A stretch of DNA of 64,000 bases, from the NCBI GenBank assembly GCA_052161885.1, contig CP197396.1:2232001-2296000 (forward strand), in the 5' to 3' direction. Below the pieces are notes generated by a model that was not told where the DNA came from, ran no database searches, and saw nothing but the letters and a program-made list of their open reading frames with translations. Shown piece by piece: positions 34,996 through 42,182 of the stretch. How positions within the stretch are numbered: the stretch's first letter is position 1; each line of letters opens with the position of its first letter. Source of the stretch: QKTW01 sp052161885 (GTDB lineage: Bacteria; Bacteroidota; Bacteroidia; Chitinophagales; Chitinophagaceae). The position numbers and the translations under genes were made by a program.

Positions 34996-37203
34996 ATGAA
35001 CTGTGATTTGAGTGCTTCTGTTTTCCTGCTGACTCCGCCTTTTACACAATTGAATACGCCTTACCCGGCCACAGCATACCTGAAAGGTTTCCTGAATACG
35101 AAAAATATCAGTTCCTTCCAGGCTGATCTTGGTATTGAGGTAACACTTGCTTTATTTTCCAGGCAAGGCCTGCAGAAGCTTTTTGCTACAGTTGAAACAG
35201 GAAAAGAATATGCAGAAAACATTGCAAGGATCATCGCCTTACAGGACGATTACATCAACACAATAGATGATGTAATACTTTTTCTGCAAGGAAAAAACCC
35301 GACGCTGGCACATCTTATCAGTAAAAGAAATTATCTCCCTGAAGCATCGCGCTTTGCACAGCTTGACGATCTGAACTGGGCATTTGGCACCATGGGCATG
35401 CAGGATAAGGCAAAACATCTTGCGACCATGTATCTCGAAGACCTTTCGGACCTGATCAAAGAATGTGTAGACGATCATTTCGGGTTCAGCAGATATGCAG
35501 AAAGGCTGGGCAGATCGGCCAACAGTTTTGATGAACTGTATGAAGCCCTGCAGCAGAAAGCTACATTTATCGACGAACTGCTCACAGATATTCTCGCAGA
35601 AAGGATGAAATCTGTGCAGCCAAAACTGGTTGCTATCTCTGTGCCGTTCCCCGGTAACCTGTACACTGCATTCCGCTGTGCACAATGGATCCGCCAAAAC
35701 TATCCTTCTGTTAAAATAGTGATGGGTGGCGGTTTTCCCAATACAGAGCTCCGCTCTTTATCTGATGCCCGTGTGTTTGAGTTTTTCCATTTCATTACAT
35801 TAGATGATGGTGAAGCACCAATGGAAAATCTTGTACTGCACCTGGACGGGAAAAAGAGCATAGAAGAGCTGAAACGCACGTTCTTACTTGTTGATGGCGC
35901 CGTCACTTATATAAATAGCCCGGCATGCTCCGACTATAAACAAAGCCAGGTAGGCACACCTGACTACAGCGATCTTTGGCTGGACAGGTATGTTTCTGCT
36001 ATAGAAGTAACCAACCCGATGCACAGCCTGTGGAGCGACGGCCGCTGGAATAAGCTGACTATGGCACATGGCTGCTATTGGGGTAAATGCACGTTCTGCG
36101 ATATTTCACTTGACTATATCCGCGTGTATGAACCGATTACAGCACAACTGCTCTGTGACCGGATGGAAGAAATAATAGCGCAGACAGGACAGAACGGCTT
36201 TCACTTTGTAGACGAAGCCGCGCCTCCTGCACTGATGCGCGCGCTGGCATTGGAGATCATACGCAGGAAACTCGTTGTATCGTGGTGGACAAACGTACGT
36301 TTTGAGAAAAGCTTCACACGGGACCTTTGCCTGTTGCTGAAAACATCGGGGTGCATTGCAGTTTCAGGAGGACTGGAAGTAGCTTCAGACAGGCTGCTGG
36401 AACTGATACAGAAAGGTATTACCGTAGCTCAAGTGGCGCGGGTAAACCGCAACTTTACAGAAGCCGGCATTATGGTGCATGCCTACCTGATGTATGGCTT
36501 TCCTACACAGACAGCGCAGGAAACGATCGATTCCCTGGAAATGGTACGGCAGATGTTTGCTGCGGGCATACTGCAGTCCGCGTTCTGGCACCAGTTTGCC
36601 ATGACAGCGCACAGCCCCGTGGGGTTAAATCCTGAAAAATACAGTGTACTGAAAGAAACAGACACTATAGGTTCTTTTGCCAATAACGATATCGTCCATA
36701 CCGACCCAACCGGCGCAGACCATGAAACATTCAGTTACGGTCTGAAAAAATCGCTGCTCAACTTTATGCACGGCGCCTGCCTGGATTATCCACTACATAA
36801 ATGGTTCGAGTTTAAAGTACCAAAAACAAGGATTGCCCCGGATTATATAGAACAAGCATTGCTTAGCGAGGAGCATGGCAGCGTAAAACCTACATCCAAA
36901 ATAATATGGCTGGGTAAGCAGCCTGCTGTAGAAACGGTAACCAAATCGAAGAAAGGCAGTACATGGGAAGTTTCTTCACTCACCTTCCAGGGGCGACGAG
37001 AAACATTCAATATAAAAGTAGAGCCTGCACAGGGCCAGTGGCTCGCCGGTATATTACCCCAGCTTTCTGCAGACAACAGAAAAACATATACACTGCAGGA
37101 AGTAAAAGAAAATTACGAAGCTGCCGGCCTGGAAGATTTTGAGTTATTCTGGGACAATAAGCCGGTAAACACATTATACAAAATGGGACTGCTTACACTA
37201 TAA
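34996..37203 (+). CDS. Cobalamin-type radical SAM protein
   Basis: A 735-aa protein. The N-terminal half contains a B12-binding-like Rossmann region (LVAISVPFPGNLYTAFRCAQ, YPSVKIVMGGGFPNTELRSL), although the DxHxxG cobalamin motif is not evident. The radical SAM domain has the cluster motif Cys360-x4-Cys365-x2-Cys368 (CYWGKCTFC), one residue longer than the canonical CX3CX2C, followed by an AdoMet-binding-like segment (AVSGGLEVASDRLLELIQKG). The C-terminal 130 residues are not recognised. Members of this group carry out varied methylations and rearrangements; no substrate can be named. The pseudouridine synthase gene begins 14 bp after its stop, suggesting co-transcription. Confidence 0.8.
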   Translation: MNCDLSASVFLLTPPFTQLNTPYPATAYLKGFLNTKNISSFQADLGIEVTLALFSRQGLQKLFATVETGKEYAENIARIIALQDDYINTIDDVILFLQGKNPTLAHLISKRNYLPEASRFAQLDDLNWAFGTMGMQDKAKHLATMYLEDLSDLIKECVDDHFGFSRYAERLGRSANSFDELYEALQQKATFIDELLTDILAERMKSVQPKLVAISVPFPGNLYTAFRCAQWIRQNYPSVKIVMGGGFPNTELRSLSDARVFEFFHFITLDDGEAPMENLVLHLDGKKSIEELKRTFLLVDGAVTYINSPACSDYKQSQVGTPDYSDLWLDRYVSAIEVTNPMHSLWSDGRWNKLTMAHGCYWGKCTFCDISLDYIRVYEPITAQLLCDRMEEIIAQTGQNGFHFVDEAAPPALMRALALEIIRRKLVVSWWTNVRFEKSFTRDLCLLLKTSGCIAVSGGLEVASDRLLELIQKGITVAQVARVNRNFTEAGIMVHAYLMYGFPTQTAQETIDSLEMVRQMFAAGILQSAFWHQFAMTAHSPVGLNPEKYSVLKETDTIGSFANNDIVHTDPTGADHETFSYGLKKSLLNFMHGACLDYPLHKWFEFKVPKTRIAPDYIEQALLSEEHGSVKPTSKIIWLGKQPAVETVTKSKKGSTWEVSSLTFQGRRETFNIKVEPAQGQWLAGILPQLSADNRKTYTLQEVKENYEAAGLEDFELFWDNKPVNTLYKMGLLTL

Positions 37204-37217
37204 ACATCAGATGTTTT

Positions 37218-37823
37218 ATGACAGAGTCCGGGCACAGGTATTTTGCTGTTTATAAACCTGTAAATATGGTTTCACAGTTTGTAAGCTCTCACGAGGTAAA
37301 CCTGCTGGGTAATCTTGAATTTGATTTTCCGGAAGGCACACATGCTATAGGCAGGCTCGATAATGATTCTGAAGGACTGCTGCTGCTTACAACAAATAAA
37401 AAAGTGACCCGCCTGCTGTTTGAAAGCGAAACGCCTCATAAGCGCACTTATCTTGTATTGGTAAAAAATATAGTCTCCCCGGAAACCCTGCATTTATTGC
37501 AAACCGGCATTCCGATCAAAATAAAAGGCGGAGAAAACTATATCACCACCCCGTGCGACGTAGAGATTATCAAAGACCCTGCAACGGTCCTGAAAACGCT
37601 TACGCCTTATGATGCACACATTCCGCATACATGGTTGCTGATCACGCTCACCGAGGGGAAGTTTCACCAGGTGCGCAAAATGGTATTTACCTCAGGTCAC
37701 CGGTGCAAACGGCTTATCCGGGTGTCCATTGAAGATCTGCATCTGGGCACATTAAAGGCCGGAGAAGTACATGAAATGGAAGAAGTAACTTTCTTCAGGC
37801 TCCTGCAGATACACAACTACTGA
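37218..37823 (+). CDS. RsuA/RluE-family rRNA pseudouridine synthase
   Basis: A 201-aa protein with the catalytic motif GRLDNDSEGLLLLT (45-58; Asp48 is the nucleophile), the KTYLV-like RTYLVLV strand and the C-terminal LTEGKFHQVRKMV motif that binds RNA. There is no N-terminal S4 domain, which fits the short RluE-type branch that modifies 23S rRNA; the exact uridine is inferred only from the family. Its 3' end overlaps the convergent NAD-binding gene by 7 bp. Confidence 0.9.
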   Translation: MTESGHRYFAVYKPVNMVSQFVSSHEVNLLGNLEFDFPEGTHAIGRLDNDSEGLLLLTTNKKVTRLLFESETPHKRTYLVLVKNIVSPETLHLLQTGIPIKIKGGENYITTPCDVEIIKDPATVLKTLTPYDAHIPHTWLLITLTEGKFHQVRKMVFTSGHRCKRLIRVSIEDLHLGTLKAGEVHEMEEVTFFRLLQIHNY

Positions 37824-38425
37824 TCGCCGATGATGGGCATTTCATGAATGTTCTCTTCACGATAAAGCTCATCATAAAGGAAGTCCGCCACGGCAGCTAC
37901 CGATATTCCCGCCTTCTTCATTTTATCATATGTTACCACTACATCACCGCCGGGCTTATCCTTTATCTCTGTGGGCCGCACGATCGTCCAGTCGAGATCT
38001 GTAGCAGACAATAGTTCCAGTTGTTTACGTTTGTCGCGGAAAGGCCGCCAGAGCGTAAGCGGAACAATGATACGGCCAAAGAACCAGGCATCGTAACCCA
38101 GCACGCCGGCCGAGGACAGGCATATAATCCTTTTTATGCCGCATGCTTTCATTGCCTGGATAATATTTTCAGTTCCTGACGAATAAATGGTCGTTTTTAT
38201 ATTTCCTTTTGTGCCGAGCAATACATATACGGCCTTGCTGCCTGCTACACATCGCTGCACAGCAACGGGATCCAGTACATTGCCTTCTGTTATACAAATG
38301 CCATCTATACCCTGCAGCTTTGATTTATCGCGTACCAAGGCATGCACTGTGTGCCCATGCGTAAGTAACCTGTCGAGCAAAACGCCACCCACATGGCCGG
38401 TAGCACCAAATACGGCTATTTTCAT
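37817..38425 (-). CDS. NAD(P)-binding NmrA/SDR-like protein
   Basis: A 202-aa Rossmann protein with the dinucleotide motif VFGATGHVGGVLLDRLL at the N-terminus, AVYVLLGTKGN, and CLSSAGVLGYDAW in place of a full YxxxK catalytic set. This is the NAD(P)H-binding (PF13460) type found in flavin reductase-like or atypical SDR proteins, often redox-sensing or quinone-related. It lies 10 bp after the VOC gene and is probably the second gene of a TetR-controlled unit. Confidence 0.85.
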   Translation of the reverse strand: MKIAVFGATGHVGGVLLDRLLTHGHTVHALVRDKSKLQGIDGICITEGNVLDPVAVQRCVAGSKAVYVLLGTKGNIKTTIYSSGTENIIQAMKACGIKRIICLSSAGVLGYDAWFFGRIIVPLTLWRPFRDKRKQLELLSATDLDWTIVRPTEIKDKPGGDVVVTYDKMKKAGISVAAVADFLYDELYREENIHEMPIIGDQ

Positions 38426-38435
38426 AATCGTGTTT

Positions 38436-38807
38436 TTAGATGTTGTACGTACTTACCTCAACCAGTATGTTGCCGGGCGCATCCAGGTAAAAACCATAAG
38501 CACCATGTATGCTGCCGGGTTCACGCTGCAGCACAATTCCGCCCGCAACTAATTCCCGGTATTTATCGCTGACCTGCTGCTTGTTGTCGAGAATAAAGCC
38601 CACATGAAAAGCATCGGGATATGTATGATTGCCGTTACGATTAAAGGACTGGCCACTCAATACCAGGATAAAATCATCTTCGCCGTACAGAACAGCCAGC
38701 ATTTGATCGCCTTTCACTTCTGTGCAACGGAAGTTGAAATACGTTTCGAAGAACGTTTTTGTTGCGGCTACATCTGGCACGGTAAGATTAATGTGATTCA
38801 GTTTCAT
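38436..38807 (-). CDS. VOC-family (glyoxalase/dioxygenase fold) protein
   Basis: The ATG at 38807 gives MKLNHINLTVPDVAATKTFF, the typical start of a vicinal-oxygen-chelate domain; the 8 upstream codons overlap the operator and are discarded. The 123-aa length fits a single VOC domain. His5 and the C-terminal GFYLDAPGNILVEV with a terminal Glu are consistent with the metal site. Members include glyoxalase I, fosfomycin/bleomycin resistance proteins and dioxygenases. The gene sits 15 bp after a 20-bp palindrome matching the one in front of the neighbouring tetR gene, so it is probably repressed by that regulator. Confidence 0.85.
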   Translation of the reverse strand: MKLNHINLTVPDVAATKTFFETYFNFRCTEVKGDQMLAVLYGEDDFILVLSGQSFNRNGNHTYPDAFHVGFILDNKQQVSDKYRELVAGGIVLQREPGSIHGAYGFYLDAPGNILVEVSTYNI

Positions 38808-38821
38808 ATCGTTTAGTTTAT

Positions 38822-38841
38822 AAAAGAACAATTGTTCTTTT
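38822..38841. promoter_or_regulatory. Perfect 20-bp palindromic operator of the VOC unit
   Basis: AAAAGAACAATTGTTCTTTT, a perfect inverted repeat 14 bp before the VOC start and downstream of the tetR gene. A second copy with two changes precedes tetR itself. Assigned as the TetR binding site by this pairing; no binding data. Confidence 0.75.
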
Positions 38842-38857
38842 TAGTTAGAAAAAAATT

Positions 38858-39448
38858 TTATGGTGTTAATGCGGGTATAATACGGTTCAATGCTGCATCG
38901 AGCAGCTCCTGCGAAAGTGTGAACTTCCTGCCTGACATACTTTTCTTCTGGTAGTGAAATTTTATCAATTGATACAGCGGTGCATAAGCTATCGACCAGT
39001 ACACCTCAGCAGAGAGCTGTATCAGTTGTCCTTTTGCAATGGCATTCGCAGAGAAGGCTTGCATTGCAGTGGAGAATGTACGCCCCTGCATATCCATCAC
39101 CTTTTCATATAAGTGCGAGTAACGGATCTGTTCCGTAAAAGCTACTTCTTTGGGATATTTCAGGCAATACTCCAGCCGGTTCTTCCATTGCAAACGCAGA
39201 CCGTCGGCAAAATCCATATCTGTGCGGAAATCACGTAGCAGCACTTCTTCCATTTGCGTCAAGATGCCGGAATATACCTGTATGATAAGATCTTCCCTAT
39301 TTTTAAAGTTCAGGTAAATAGTGTTGACAGACACGCCGGCAGCTTTCGCGATCTTATGCATGCTCAGCCCGTCAAGACCGTGTTTTACAACGATCTCGAT
39401 GGTTTTCTTACGAATAAGCAATTCTTTATTTATGTCTTTTACGCGCAT
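38858..39448 (-). CDS. TetR-family transcriptional regulator of the VOC/NAD-binding unit
   Basis: Start at ATG 39448 (MRVKDINKELLIRKKTIEIV), because the preceding frame crosses the promoter and operator. The 196-aa product has the TetR HTH at about 25-48 (MHKIAKAAGVSVNTIYLNFK) and a helical ligand-binding domain. A -7 box TATATTTG and a 20-bp palindrome lie immediately upstream, and a near-identical palindrome precedes the VOC gene, so autoregulation and control of the downstream pair are likely. The ligand is unknown. Confidence 0.9.
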   Translation of the reverse strand: MRVKDINKELLIRKKTIEIVVKHGLDGLSMHKIAKAAGVSVNTIYLNFKNREDLIIQVYSGILTQMEEVLLRDFRTDMDFADGLRLQWKNRLEYCLKYPKEVAFTEQIRYSHLYEKVMDMQGRTFSTAMQAFSANAIAKGQLIQLSAEVYWSIAYAPLYQLIKFHYQKKSMSGRKFTLSQELLDAALNRIIPALTP

Positions 39449-39457
39449 ACCGGAATA

Positions 39458-39484
39458 CAAATATAAAAGAATGATTGTTCTTTT
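39458..39484 (-). promoter_or_regulatory. tetR promoter -7 box with adjoining operator
   Basis: On the minus strand TATATTTG (39458-39465) matches TAnnTTTG. The near-palindrome AAAAGAATGATTGTTCTTTT (39465-39484) touches it and differs from the VOC operator at two positions. A repressor bound here would block the -33/-7 spacer. No -33 TTTG is seen. Confidence 0.7.
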
Positions 39485-39525
39485 AAAAATATTTCTTCTG
39501 TTTACTGCATCTATCAGCCTGGCGT

Positions 39526-39612
39526 AGTACAACGGGCTGAAGGGCTGCGGGATAGCAGCGGTAGCCCACAGCGCAGCGAGGACTACAAGCGTATAGCCCG
39601 GACTGCCGCCCG
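39526..39612. repeat. GC-rich REP-like extragenic element
   Basis: Contains several GGGCT/AGCCC inverted pairs (for example GGGCTGCGGGATAGCAGC with GGTAGCCC) and no gene. It sits between divergent tetR and dinB. Similar GC-rich intergenic elements are common in related genomes; copy number cannot be judged here. Confidence 0.4.
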
Positions 39613-39650
39613 GTAGAAATTCCCCCCACAACAGCCCCGCAGATAAATGC

Positions 39651-39658
39651 TATTTTTG
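39651..39658 (+). promoter_or_regulatory. -7 promoter box before dinB
   Basis: TATTTTTG fits TAnnTTTG. It lies between the two possible starts of dinB, so transcription from it would exclude the upstream ATG and give a very short leader before ATG 39668. Confidence 0.4.
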
Positions 39659-39667
39659 AAAAAGATT

Positions 39668-40774
39668 ATGTCCGCAGAACAACAGGCACCACTCCGTAAG
39701 ATCATCCATATAGACATGGATGCTTTTTATGCGTCTGTAGAACAGCGTGATAATCCCGAACTGCGCGGCAAAGCCATAGCGGTGGGCGGATCGCCGGAAG
39801 GACGCGGCGGTGTAGTGGCAACAGCCAGTTATGAAGCAAGAAAATACGGAGTACGATCGGCTATGCCGTCAAAAAGAGCGCAGCAGCTTTGTCCGCACAT
39901 AATCTTTGTACGCCCCAGGTTTGCGGCCTATAAAGAAGTATCTCAGAAAGTACGCGAGATATTTCATCGTTATACTGATATTATTGAACCTCTGTCGCTT
40001 GATGAAGCGTTCCTCGATGTAACGATAGATAAGCAGCATATAGGTTCGGCTATCGAAATAGCCCGAAGGATAAAACAGGCGATAAAAGATGAGTTGCAGC
40101 TTACAGCATCTGCGGGAGTTTCTGTAAGCAAGTTTGTGGCCAAGATAGCTTCAGACCTTGAGAAGCCTGACGGACTTACATTTATAGCTCCCAATGCAAT
40201 AGAGTCGTTTATGGAGCAGCTGCCGGTAGAAAAGTTCTTTGGCGTGGGTAAAGTAACTGCCGAAAAAATGAAAGGTATGGGCCTGCACACCGGCGCCGAT
40301 CTGAAAAGGCTGACGATGGATGAACTGGTACAGCACTTCGGGAAAGTAGGGCGCTTTTACTACAACATTGTACGTGGCATTGATAACCGGGAGGTACAGC
40401 CACACCGGGAAACGAAATCGGCAGGTGCAGAAGATACATTTGCTCACGACCTTACAGATATAGAAGAGATGAATGCAGAGCTGGATCGCATTGCCCAACT
40501 GGTACATGACCGGCTTATAAAACATGAACTGAAGGGCAGAACCATTACATTGAAAATCAAGTACAGCGATTTTCACCAGATAACCCGCAACCAGTCGCTG
40601 CTGCAGCCGGTGAATGATTTTCATACAATTGCCGCTATTGCCAGGCAGCTGCTGCTGTCTACAGATCCGCAAAATAAACGCATCCGCCTGCTGGGTATTT
40701 CTCTGTCCAACTTTGGCGAAGTGCTAATAAAAAGAAAAGGAAAAGATCATCCCGGCCAGCTTACGCTTTTCTAA
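39668..40774 (+). CDS. dinB: DNA polymerase IV (Y-family translesion polymerase)
   Basis: Start at ATG 39668 (MSAEQQAPLRKIIHIDMDAF); an ATG 21 bp upstream is in frame but overlaps a promoter-like box. The 368-aa protein has the catalytic blocks IHIDMDAFYASVEQRD and SLDEAFLDVT with their metal-binding Asp/Glu, a helix-hairpin-helix thumb (FFGVGKVTAEKMKGMG), and a little-finger domain. It ends in GQLTLF, a canonical beta-clamp-binding motif. It performs error-prone bypass synthesis. Single gene. Confidence 0.95.
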   Translation: MSAEQQAPLRKIIHIDMDAFYASVEQRDNPELRGKAIAVGGSPEGRGGVVATASYEARKYGVRSAMPSKRAQQLCPHIIFVRPRFAAYKEVSQKVREIFHRYTDIIEPLSLDEAFLDVTIDKQHIGSAIEIARRIKQAIKDELQLTASAGVSVSKFVAKIASDLEKPDGLTFIAPNAIESFMEQLPVEKFFGVGKVTAEKMKGMGLHTGADLKRLTMDELVQHFGKVGRFYYNIVRGIDNREVQPHRETKSAGAEDTFAHDLTDIEEMNAELDRIAQLVHDRLIKHELKGRTITLKIKYSDFHQITRNQSLLQPVNDFHTIAAIARQLLLSTDPQNKRIRLLGISLSNFGEVLIKRKGKDHPGQLTLF

Positions 40775-40994
40775 CCGGCTGCTGCAATATATAGTATTCA
40801 GTTACTGCAATTGCAGACTGTGCAAACTTCTCCACAACACAAATTGTGGCTGCAACCAACTTTTTCCACACCCCCTCCTGATATCAGAAAGAGTATAATT
40901 ATCTAAGAGATTGTTTGTCTGAAAGGAGTAAAAAATGCCGTTTTTTAACATGCTGCAAACCTACTTCTGGCATTATTCTTTTGGCATAGGGTAC

Positions 40995-41010
40995 AGTAAA
41001 ACGTTTTACT
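40995..41010. promoter_or_regulatory. 16-bp perfect palindrome upstream of the BON gene
   Basis: AGTAAAACGTTTTACT lies 39 bp before the BON protein start, in an otherwise gene-free 275-bp interval. A candidate operator for a stress regulator; nothing else in the window matches it. Confidence 0.45.
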
Positions 41011-41049
41011 TATTATCCTTTTTTTAAGTCAACACAAATAAAAAGATCT

Positions 41050-42054
41050 ATGAAAAACACAAACCAGGATTGGCAAAGCAGCCAATGGAATGACAATGAA
41101 AACCGTTACAGTCAGAACCAGAACCGTCCTTCGGACAACTACAATGACTACGAAGACCGTCAAAGAAACAGCCCCTCATGGAACGACCAGAATCAATACA
41201 GGCCACAGGATCAATACCAGCAGCAATACCGGCAGAACAATCCTGATTACCAGGATCAATGGAACAGGCAGAATAATCCGAATGATGAATGGCAGGAACC
41301 ACGTCAGCGCAACCGCCAGCAATATGGCCAGCAGGATTCCTACAACCAGCAGCAATCTTACAACAGACCTCAAAACCAGGATGCACAACAATACGGCCCG
41401 CAACAGCATCGCTACAGTAATTCCTACCAGCAACAGCGCCGCCAGGATTTCAACGAAAACTACAACCAGGATTACAACCGCCCATATGATACACGCCAGC
41501 AATATGGCAGCAATACCGGTTACGGAAATGACCGCAACTACGGGTCTCAAAGCTGGGGCGGACAAATGAACCAGGGTAACTATGGCCAGGGCTCTTATGG
41601 CATGAATGAAGGCAACCGCGGCCGCAGTACTTATGGCTCCTCAGATTACAATCAAAGCCAGTGGGGTTCTCAAAGCCAGCAATACGGCCAGCATAAAGGC
41701 AAAGGCCCCAAAGGCTATACCCGCTCTGACGACCGTATAAAAGAAGATATTAATGACCGCCTGAGTGATGACGATATGCTGGATGCTTCAAACATAGAAG
41801 TAAATGTAAACAACGCGGAGGTTACACTGACCGGTAATGTGGAACATCGTGAGGCAAAACGTCGCGCAGAAGATATTGCAGAAGCCATTTCCGGGGTAAA
41901 AAATGTCGAAAACCGCCTGAGGGTGGAATCTGCCACTATGAAAGCAGACAAAAACAATCCTGCTTCGTCCGGCGCAATGAATACGGATGCAACAAGCTCG
42001 CTGGCCAATAAATCAAAGACAACCAGCAACAGTACTGCGAACAGTACACACTAG
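41050..42054 (+). CDS. Q/N/Y-rich protein with C-terminal BON domain
   Basis: A 334-aa protein without a signal peptide. Residues 1 to about 215 are almost entirely Gln, Asn, Tyr, Asp, Arg, Ser and Gly (for example NQDWQSSQWNDNENRYSQNQ), a low-complexity, prion-like composition. A single BON domain follows at 227-292 (DDRIKEDINDRLSDDDMLDA; EVNVNNAEVTLTGNVEHREA; GVKNVENRLRV), then a Ser/Thr/Asn tail. BON domains bind phospholipid or other surfaces, as in OsmY. The composition suggests phase separation or aggregation under stress (inference). It is followed by two terminator hairpins. Confidence 0.85.
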   Translation: MKNTNQDWQSSQWNDNENRYSQNQNRPSDNYNDYEDRQRNSPSWNDQNQYRPQDQYQQQYRQNNPDYQDQWNRQNNPNDEWQEPRQRNRQQYGQQDSYNQQQSYNRPQNQDAQQYGPQQHRYSNSYQQQRRQDFNENYNQDYNRPYDTRQQYGSNTGYGNDRNYGSQSWGGQMNQGNYGQGSYGMNEGNRGRSTYGSSDYNQSQWGSQSQQYGQHKGKGPKGYTRSDDRIKEDINDRLSDDDMLDASNIEVNVNNAEVTLTGNVEHREAKRRAEDIAEAISGVKNVENRLRVESATMKADKNNPASSGAMNTDATSSLANKSKTTSNSTANSTH

Positions 42055-42077
42055 AATTCCTTTCACCATGTACAGAG

Positions 42078-42124
42078 AGGGCTGTTCCGAAAGCTGCTAA
42101 GGCTTTTGCAACAACCCTTTTTTC
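42078..42124 (+). terminator. Terminator of the BON gene
   Basis: AGGGCTGTT pairs with AACAACCCT, with an inner AAGC/GCTT stem, followed by TTTTTT on the plus strand. Confidence 0.75.
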
Positions 42125-42135
42125 TGTACCGTAAA

Positions 42136-42159
42136 AAAAGGCAGTAAAAACTGCCTTTT
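42136..42159. terminator. Bidirectional terminator between BON gene and efflux operon
   Basis: AAAAGGCAG and CTGCCTTTT, 9-bp perfect stem with 6-nt loop; flanked by A and T tracts, it ends the leftward efflux operon. Confidence 0.85.
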
Positions 42160-42182
42160 CCAAATTCCTGCCAATGGGAAAT

